NCBI GenBank assembly: GCA_003231035.1
Contig: QIHU01000392.1
Span: 1-10,248 of the forward strand
Direction of reading: 5' to 3'
Source of the DNA: Acidobacteriota bacterium
Lineage (GTDB): Bacteria > Acidobacteriota > Thermoanaerobaculia > Multivoradales > SZUA-115
DNA: 10,248 nucleotides
The position numbers and the translations under genes were made by a program. Below are positions 5,511 to 10,248 of this stretch, piece by piece. Position 1 is the stretch's first letter. Every line of letters starts with the position of its first letter. Below the pieces are notes generated by a model that had not been told where the DNA came from, searched no databases, and worked only from the letters and a program-made list of their open reading frames with translations.

Positions 5511-6101
5511 ATGGGTAAAGCAATAGGCTGCGCGGCGCTGGTGCTCTTGCTTGTCGTAGGACTCGTTATTTTGGGCGGCATCAAGATCAACAACCGGCTA
5601 GTCACTTTGGAAGAAGGGGTCGACGCCGCCTGGAGCCAGGTGGAGAACACCTACCAGCGCCGGGCCGATCTGATTCCGAATCTGGTCTCGACCGTCAAGG
5701 GCGCGGCGGATTTCGAACGCGACACGCTCAACGACGTGGTCCAAGCACGCTCGAAGGTCGGTCAAGTCCAGCTCAACGGCGCCCCGACCGCGGAACAGAT
5801 GCAGCAATTCCAGCAAGCGCAACAGGGCCTCTCTTCCGCCCTATCCAAACTCTTGGTGGTGGTCGAACGCTACCCCGAACTCAAGGCCACCCAGGCTTTC
5901 CGCGACTTGCAGGTGCAGCTCGAGGGAAGCGAAAATCGCATCGCCGTCGAGCGCCGCCGGTTCAATGAGGCGGCACGCGGCTTCAACACCGCGCGGCGGA
6001 AGTTCCCCGCCAGCGTCATTGCCAACATGAAGGGCTTCGAGGCCAAACCCTACTTCGAGTCCAAAGCGGGCTCCGACGAACCACCCAAGGTCGAATTCTA
6101 G
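5511..6101 (+). CDS. lemA: LemA family membrane protein
   Basis: The product is 196 residues. It begins with one hydrophobic helix (about 5-24, ALVLLLVVGLVILGG), an N-terminal membrane anchor. The LemA domain follows: YQRRADLIPNLVSTVKGAADFERDTL, the family's most conserved segment (about 48-74), then long helices with a Gln-rich stretch (about 94-106), ERYPELKATQAFRDLQVQLEGSENRIAVERRRFNEA (about 119-154), FNTARRKFPASVIANMKGF, and a terminal KPYFE region. Length and order are normal. LemA proteins fold as a long helical bundle; their function is not established, but they are often encoded beside TPM-domain proteins, as here. It is the first gene of a three-gene set: the TPM gene starts 9 nt after its stop. 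Confidence 0.95.
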   Translation: MGKAIGCAALVLLLVVGLVILGGIKINNRLVTLEEGVDAAWSQVENTYQRRADLIPNLVSTVKGAADFERDTLNDVVQARSKVGQVQLNGAPTAEQMQQFQQAQQGLSSALSKLLVVVERYPELKATQAFRDLQVQLEGSENRIAVERRRFNEAARGFNTARRKFPASVIANMKGFEAKPYFESKAGSDEPPKVEF

Positions 6102-6110
6102 CCCTCCACC

Positions 6111-6767
6111 GTGAGTATCCGCGATCTCTTTAGCGAGGCCGAACTGGAGGCGATCCGTTCGGCGACCGCCGCGGCCGAGCGGGAAACCTCCGGGGAGGTG
6201 GTGACCTACGTTGTCGCCCGCAGCGCCAGCTACGAGGCCAGCCAATGGCAAGCGGCGACGCTCGGAGCCTTGCTCCTACCCGTCGCCGCCGCCGCCGTGC
6301 ACCTGGCCGGCGGCCACTGGGGAGGTTCGGCCTGGCTTTGGGGCGCATTGCCCGCCGCCCTCGGCGCCGCTGGCGGCTACCTGGCCATGCGCTACCTTGC
6401 GCCACTGCGCCGACTGCTGAGTGCGCCGGAGGCAATCGAAGAGGCGGTGCGTCGGAGAGCGGCCCAAGCCTTCCTCGAAGAGGAGGTCTTCCGCACCCGC
6501 GATCGAACGGGGATATTGCTCTTCTTGAGCCTCTTTGAGCGCCGCGTGGTGGTCCTCGCCGACTCAGGGATCAACGCGCGGGTCCAGCCGGAAGAATGGG
6601 AAGAGCTCAGCGACGGATTGGCTGCTGGCGTGCGCGCCGGTCGCCCCGGCCAAGCGCTGGTCGAGGCCATTGATCAGTGCGGTGATTTGTTGCGCCAACG
6701 CGGCGTGGCAGCGCGCGGCGACGATGAGGACGAGCTACGCAATGAACTGAGGCTCCGCGATGAGTAG
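6111..6767 (+). CDS. TPM-domain membrane protein (TLP18.3/Psb32-like)
   Basis: The product is 218 residues, starting at GTG 6111, 9 nt after lemA. A split TPM domain is seen. The first part, FSEAELEAIRSATAAAERETSGEVVTYVV (about 7-35), matches the family opening. It is interrupted by two hydrophobic helices, about 47-66 and 74-95 (LWGALPAALGAAGGYLAM). The second part is about 105-200, with RRRAAQAFLEEEVFRTRDRTGILLFLSLFERRVVVLADSGIN, then a helix and GRPGQALVEAIDQCGDLL. The acidic tail is DDEDELRNELRLRDE. TPM domains occur in membrane-associated proteins with roles in PSII repair in phototrophs and unknown roles elsewhere. The order lemA, TPM, YgcG-type TPM is a recurring bacterial cluster. Its last 8 bases overlap the next gene (ATGAGTAG), so translation is probably coupled. 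There is no signal peptide; the TPM part probably faces the cytoplasm, in contrast to the next protein. Confidence 0.85.
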   Translation: MSIRDLFSEAELEAIRSATAAAERETSGEVVTYVVARSASYEASQWQAATLGALLLPVAAAAVHLAGGHWGGSAWLWGALPAALGAAGGYLAMRYLAPLRRLLSAPEAIEEAVRRRAAQAFLEEEVFRTRDRTGILLFLSLFERRVVVLADSGINARVQPEEWEELSDGLAAGVRAGRPGQALVEAIDQCGDLLRQRGVAARGDDEDELRNELRLRDE

Positions 6768-7642
6768 AAAGTTCCTTGCCGTCGTCACCGTGGGGTTGTG
6801 GCTAGCGCTGCTATTGCCCGGTACCCTGACCGCCCGCGCCATTCCTGAGTTGTGGGGACGGGTGATCGACGAAGGCGACCTGATCGATCCCGCCGCGGAA
6901 GCACAAATCGTCGCGGAACTCGAAGCGGTCGAAAAGGCCACAGGAGCTCAACTGGTGGTCTTCACCATCGCCAGCCTCGAAGGTGAAAGCATTGAGGACT
7001 ATGCCTTGCAGGTTGCTGAGAAGTGGCAACTAGGCCGCCGAGAAGTTGACGACGGCGCCCTGCTACTGATCGCGCGCGATGAGCGGCGAATGCGCATCGA
7101 AGTCGGTTACGGTCTGGAAGAAACTCTCACCGACGCCACCTCCGGCAGGATTCTCGACAACATCTTGCGCCCCCGCTTCAGGGCCGGAGACTTCGCCGGA
7201 GGGATCGCGGCGGGCGTCCACGCGATGGCCGAACAGGTACAAGGCAGGGATCTGCCCAAGGAAGCACTGCCAAGCCAGAGGGAGAAACGCGACAGGGGAC
7301 ATCGGCTTCGTCCTACTTCAGTTCGCCGCTTCGCTGCCCAAACCGTTGGCTTGGCTGCTCTACGCCATCGGCATCCCACTGCTGTTTGTCCTCGGCAGCC
7401 GCTGGTGGGGAGTTCCCATCGGAGTGGGGCTCACCGGTGGTTGGATCGTCTTGCTCCCCCTGCTCATCCTCGCCGCCAAGCGCCGACCTGGCGGCGGCGG
7501 TGGTGGTACCGGTTGGAGTTCTCGGGGCGGCTGGGGTTCAGGGGGCGGTGGCTGGAGTTCCGGCGGTGGTGGTTTCTCTAGCGGCGGCTTCTCCGGGGGC
7601 GGCGGTAGCTTCGGCGGCGGCGGTGCTTCGAGCAGCTGGTAA
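6760..7642 (+). pseudogene. YgcG-type TPM-domain membrane protein, frame broken near 7295
   Basis: Frame 1 from ATG 6760 encodes a signal peptide (about 1-27, FLAVVTVGLWLALLLP with cleavage near ARA) and a complete TPM domain (about 29-160), with DEGDLIDPAAEAQIVAELEA, LQVAEKWQLGRREVDDGALLLIARDERRMRIEVGYGLEETLTDA and PRFRAGDFAGGIAAG. After about residue 178 frame 1 becomes Arg-rich nonsense up to a stop at 7579-7581. The expected C-terminal half is instead in frame 2: two hydrophobic helices (LAWLLYAIGIPLLFVLG and LTGGWIVLLPLLILAA), then a Gly/Ser tail ending GGGGSFGGGGASSSW, the classic YgcG ending, with stop at 7640-7642. Removing one G from the GGGG run at 7295-7298 joins the frames as KRDRDIGFVLLQ and gives 293 residues. 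This may be a sequencing error, a real mutation or a programmed shift. It sits third in the lemA cluster, overlapping the previous gene by 8 bp. Confidence 0.85.
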
Positions 7643-7686
7643 ATCGGACCCGGCGTGGGGAGTTCTCTTCGCCAACCGCATCGGCG
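7643..7686. other. short convergent intergenic gap
   Basis: These 44 bases separate the ends of the YgcG-type gene and the TPR peptidase gene. I see no clear terminator hairpin with a T-tract on either strand. Confidence 0.4.
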
Positions 7687-9582
7687 CTAGCGCAAACCGT
7701 CGAGTAGCGCCCGAATCCGGTTCCGTAGACTCAACTCCGTCACCTCGGGTTCTAGCTCCTCCAACACTTCTTTCGCCGCATCGTTGTCCCCAACATTGAG
7801 GAGCGCAACCGCCTGATTGAAGCGCTCGACGAGTCGGTTGCGCGTCGCGGCCGCCTCTAGCGGTCCCAGCTGCACGGTCAACTGAGTCACTAACGAGGGG
7901 TCGGAAGTCACCGCGATCGCCTGGCGTAACAAGTCGGCGGCAAGGTCCAGATCTCCCTCTTGCGCCGCGACGTTGGATCGATCGATGAGGTCGGTTCTAA
8001 CGACCGCTTCCTCGGCCCTGCGCAACAGCTCGGCATTCGATCGCTCGACCCGGCCGGTAAGGGCAATCGCTTCCTCGGCCTTGCGCAACAACTCGCCACC
8101 GTCGTCTCCCCGCAGCCGCTCGTCGATAACCCGTCGTGCTTCGTCGAACTGTTGCGCCCGCAAGTGAAGAACCACTAGGTTGTAGGCGAGTTCGGGGCGG
8201 TTGGGAAAAGCCGACACCGCGCTAGTCATGGCGGCGATGGCCTCTGGAGAGCGCTCTTTTTGGGCGAAATAGGAACCGGCTAGCAGGCCGTGAATCTCCT
8301 CAAAATCCGGGTTGATCTCCCGTGCTTTCAACAGCAACTCTCGAGCCCTTGGGCCGAGCGACCGCCGCTCGCCTCCCACCGCCTCGCGGCTAGCGGAATC
8401 GCTCCACCCGACGAGCAAATCGGCCAGCCAAACATAGGTCTCGGCACTCGGCGAACCCAGTTCAACCGCCCTGGATAGATACTCAGCCGCCTCGCCATAG
8501 CGTCCATCCAGGCGAGCCAAGTTCCCCAACCCTGCCCACCCATCGGCGGATTTCGGATCTTCCTCAAGGGCGGCGCGGAAGTGCTGCTCGGCGAAGTCGG
8601 GCTGCGCCCTGGTGAAGGCCAAGAGATCCCCCAGAACAACCAGAGCCTCGCTGCGAGACAGCGCTCGTGAGGAGATGAACTTCGGCGCGGTGACCGACTT
8701 GGCATCGAGAACCAAGGCCTTGAGTTTCAGTTGGTGGACGTAGCGCCGCAGCCGTCCTTCCAAATCGGCCAGCGGGTAGCCCAACGCCGTGGCTAGCGCG
8801 ATCTCAAGACCCTCTCTCGCGCCAAGCCCATCCAGGAGCTTCGCCAAGGCCGACTCGGCCACCTCTTCACTGTGCACCAAGTAGTGCACCAAGGCCCAGG
8901 ACTGGGCGTAAAAACCGCCGATCTTGTCGTTCTCGTTGTAGTGCGCCGAACTCTCCCCGATGGTGAAGAACTCCTTCAGCGGAATGAACGACTTCTCGCG
9001 CAGCCATCGAATGTGACGCGGGATCGCCACCCCGACGCGCAGATCGCCGCCCGGCTGGTCGATCGAGCTGTAGTACTCGGCCACCCCCTCGTCCACCCAC
9101 AGCGGCAAGTGGGCGAAATTGTGGCGCATGAAGAAGTGGGTGAACTCATGGTAAACGGTGGGCAGCGAGTTGCCATCGCTGGGGGGATAGGCATTGATCG
9201 CGATGCGATTGCCGAACTGGTCGGCGAGAAAGAAACCGAGAAGGTTGTCGCTCTCATCGCGCCACTGCTTGTAAGGTCGAAAGGAACGGCGCCCCTTGAA
9301 GACGATCACCCGCATGGGGACCGGAGCTTGCAAGCGGCTGCCCGGCCGCAGCCTTGCCAGGAGGAGGCGGAATTGTTCGAGATCGAGGGCGATCTCTTCC
9401 GTCTTGCGGAGGCCCGCGTCGCTGATCAGATGAAAGTGGGTCGAGTGCAGCTCGATCCAGTCCTCGGCCTTGGGCAAGGTCGCCGCCTGTGCCACCGTGG
9501 CGGTCGACATCAACGCCAACCCAGCCCACGCGGTGATCGCCACCCGTCGCCACCCTGAACGCCGATCCACGAGCCGCTTCAT
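7687..9582 (-). CDS. secreted gluzincin-like peptidase (DUF1570/MA-like) with TPR repeats
   Basis: The product is 631 residues. Residues 1-33 are a signal peptide (Arg-rich start, hydrophobic AITAWAGLALMSTATVAQA, cleavage after AQA), so it acts in the periplasm or outside. Residues about 38-330 are a peptidase-MA-like domain: FHLISD, a glutamate-rich helix, RVIVFKGRRSFRPY, the zinc motif HEFTH (145-149) and the downstream ligand segment LWVDEGVAEYY (Glu165), then YAQSWALVHYLV. From about 335 to 480 there are TPR-type helical repeats, for example ADGWAGLGNLARLDGRYGEA and PELAYNLVVLHLRAQQFDEA. Residues 497-538 are a 21-residue unit repeated twice, then a helical C-terminus. A protease or peptidoglycan/protein-processing role with TPR partner binding is inferred. 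A fair GGGG-type ribosome binding site precedes the ATG, which overlaps the arfB stop as ATGA. Confidence 0.88.
   Translation of the reverse strand: MKRLVDRRSGWRRVAITAWAGLALMSTATVAQAATLPKAEDWIELHSTHFHLISDAGLRKTEEIALDLEQFRLLLARLRPGSRLQAPVPMRVIVFKGRRSFRPYKQWRDESDNLLGFFLADQFGNRIAINAYPPSDGNSLPTVYHEFTHFFMRHNFAHLPLWVDEGVAEYYSSIDQPGGDLRVGVAIPRHIRWLREKSFIPLKEFFTIGESSAHYNENDKIGGFYAQSWALVHYLVHSEEVAESALAKLLDGLGAREGLEIALATALGYPLADLEGRLRRYVHQLKLKALVLDAKSVTAPKFISSRALSRSEALVVLGDLLAFTRAQPDFAEQHFRAALEEDPKSADGWAGLGNLARLDGRYGEAAEYLSRAVELGSPSAETYVWLADLLVGWSDSASREAVGGERRSLGPRARELLLKAREINPDFEEIHGLLAGSYFAQKERSPEAIAAMTSAVSAFPNRPELAYNLVVLHLRAQQFDEARRVIDERLRGDDGGELLRKAEEAIALTGRVERSNAELLRRAEEAVVRTDLIDRSNVAAQEGDLDLAADLLRQAIAVTSDPSLVTQLTVQLGPLEAAATRNRLVERFNQAVALLNVGDNDAAKEVLEELEPEVTELSLRNRIRALLDGLR
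7969..8094 (-). repeat. 63-bp tandem duplication inside the TPR peptidase gene
   Basis: Two adjacent in-frame 63-bp units (8094-8032 and 8031-7969) encode ELLRKAEEAIALTGRVERSNA and ELLRRAEEAVVRTDLIDRSNV, shown here as two separate 21-residue units. The first 27 bases differ at only two positions; the rest has diverged. The period of 21 residues does not match the 34-residue TPR. Confidence 0.8.
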
Positions 9583-10001
9583 TCGTCGCTACCCCTTTCG
9601 GACCGCAACCGTTTGACGGCGGAGCGATGGCGCTTCTCCCGGAGCCTCTTGCGCCGCGCCCGCCGAGGTACCCGCGTCGCCTTGCGCTTGGGCTTTTCGA
9701 TCAGCGCCTCGCGCAGTAACTCCACCAACCGCTGGCGCACCGCCGCGCGGTTGGCTGCCTGAGTTCGATGGCGCCGCGAGGTCACCCGCAGCCGGCCATC
9801 TTTGCCAATGCGGCCGGCCAGTTCCCCTTGGATCAAGCGGCGCTGGTGGTCGTCCAAGCTCGGCGAGGCGGCGAGATCGAACCAGAGAGTGACCCGCGTG
9901 GCCACCTTGTTGACGTTCTGACCGCCCGGACCACCGCCGTGGCTAGCGGTGAAAACGACCTCGTCCTCTCCCAAACTCAGATGCTCGTTGACTTCGATCA
10001 T
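9579..10001 (-). CDS. arfB: alternative ribosome-rescue factor ArfB (YaeJ, peptidyl-tRNA hydrolase)
   Basis: The product is 140 residues, the same length as E. coli ArfB. It frees ribosomes stalled on non-stop mRNA by hydrolysing peptidyl-tRNA. The N-terminal domain has the GGQ motif in SHGGGPGGQNVNKVATRV (Gly26, Gly27, Gln28), and the C-terminus is a long Arg/Lys tail (KPKRKATRVPRRARRKRLRE) that in ArfB enters the empty mRNA channel. This tail and the lack of release-factor codon-recognition domains separate it from RF1/RF2. I start at the ATG at 10001, which has GGGAG about 9 nt upstream, rather than the GTG at 10010. It overlaps the following peptidase gene by ATGA. Its neighbours are not translation genes, so the pairing looks fortuitous or lineage-specific. 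Confidence 0.93.
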   Translation of the reverse strand: MIEVNEHLSLGEDEVVFTASHGGGPGGQNVNKVATRVTLWFDLAASPSLDDHQRRLIQGELAGRIGKDGRLRVTSRRHRTQAANRAAVRQRLVELLREALIEKPKRKATRVPRRARRKRLREKRHRSAVKRLRSERGSDE

Positions 10002-10175
10002 GGCGCTCACTCCCGCTAATTCAGTAGCACTTTAGCACTGGCGCGAGGGGGTTAGTTGGCTCAGGTACTGCCAAGAACCGTGCTCGTTTGAAGGGCTAGC
10101 AGCTTGCGCTGGGCTCTTGGCCCTGGTAGGTAGACTGTCCCACTCAGAGTTTTCTAACCAGGAGGTTTGCTGAGG
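10002..10175. promoter_or_regulatory. divergent intergenic region with start signals for the right-hand gene
   Basis: This region separates arfB (-) from a gene beginning at 10176 (+). For the plus gene, TAGACT (10131-10136) is a plausible -10 box without a good -35, and AGGAGG (10160-10165) is a strong ribosome binding site 10 nt before the ATG. For arfB no clear promoter is visible. A short direct repeat TAGCACT-TTAGCACT lies at about 10025-10039. Confidence 0.45.
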
Positions 10176-10248
10176 ATGCCCAACCGCCAACCGTTTCGCG
10201 TTCCCTCGATTTTCCGCTCACCGCGCGTAGCCAGCAGTCTCTTGCTGG
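10176..10248 (+). CDS. 5' end of an unidentified gene, likely exported protein (partial)
   Basis: The ATG follows AGGAGG with a 10-nt gap, and the frame stays open to the window edge (24 codons). The start MPNRQPFRVPSIFRSPRVAS is basic and turns hydrophobic (SLLL), which suggests a signal peptide or membrane anchor. Too little is visible to name a family. Confidence 0.6.
   Translation, partial: MPNRQPFRVPSIFRSPRVASSLLL

Noticed and set aside
7486..7639. Gly/Ser-rich stretch as a simple-sequence repeat or collagen-like gene
   Set aside because: It matches the usual C-terminal tail of YgcG-type TPM proteins, ending in GGASSSW.
8872..9558. Long plus-strand frame (228 codons) opposite the peptidase gene
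   Set aside because: The minus-strand reading has a signal peptide and an HEFTH zinc motif; the plus reading has no family features.
10020..10045. CIRCE-like heat-shock operator, because TTAGCACT is present near arfB
   Set aside because: Only one half-site is found, and it is repeated directly instead of being inverted; the GAGTGCTAA arm is missing.
1..10248. CRISPR arrays, tRNA/rRNA genes, transposases, phage or defence genes
   Set aside because: None was seen on either strand; the intergenic gaps are short and hold no regularly spaced repeats or cloverleaf-like sequences.

Overview
This is a GC-rich, densely coded bacterial chromosome segment that looks like ordinary housekeeping DNA. I see no phage, plasmid, transposase, CRISPR or defence genes. 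A free-standing thyA-folA pair, SufT, a seven-iron-type ferredoxin, ArfB, a LemA/TPM membrane cluster and a secreted HExxH-TPR protein suggest a diderm, probably free-living bacterium. Acidobacteriota (Thermoanaerobaculia-like) or a deltaproteobacterial-type lineage would fit, but this is inference and no rRNA is present to settle it.

Layout. Positions 1-338 hold at most the 3' end of an unrecognised gene, then the leader of sufT (339-878, +). sufT ends inside a strong terminator hairpin. It is followed by about 160 bp of further hairpins and then a small four-helix-bundle (S23-like) gene (1134-1529, +). A PaaI-type hotdog thioesterase (1593-1928, +) with a -10 box almost touching its start codon is followed by a small two-helix membrane protein (1935-2312, +), whose end overlaps the convergent folA.

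The minus strand from 4001 to 2290 carries ferredoxin, thyA and folA. thyA and folA overlap by ATGA. ThyA converts dUMP to dTMP and leaves dihydrofolate, which FolA recycles. A divergent intergenic region with a good sigma70-like promoter for the ferredoxin separates this group from an orphan ATP-grasp ligase (4217-5437, +).

A three-gene run follows on the plus strand: lemA (5511-6101), a TPM-domain protein with two inserted membrane helices (6111-6767), and a YgcG-type TPM protein with a Gly/Ser-rich tail (6760-7642). The reading frame of the last gene is broken at about 7295, probably by one extra G. The rest of the window is on the minus strand: arfB (10001-9579, ribosome rescue) overlaps by ATGA a secreted gluzincin-like peptidase with TPR repeats (9582-7687). 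A new plus-strand gene with a good ribosome binding site starts at 10176 and runs off the edge.

No undescribed system is evident. The points most worth a second look are the hairpin cluster after sufT, the frameshifted YgcG gene, the orphan ATP-grasp enzyme, the LemA/TPM/TPM cluster and the arfB-protease coupling.
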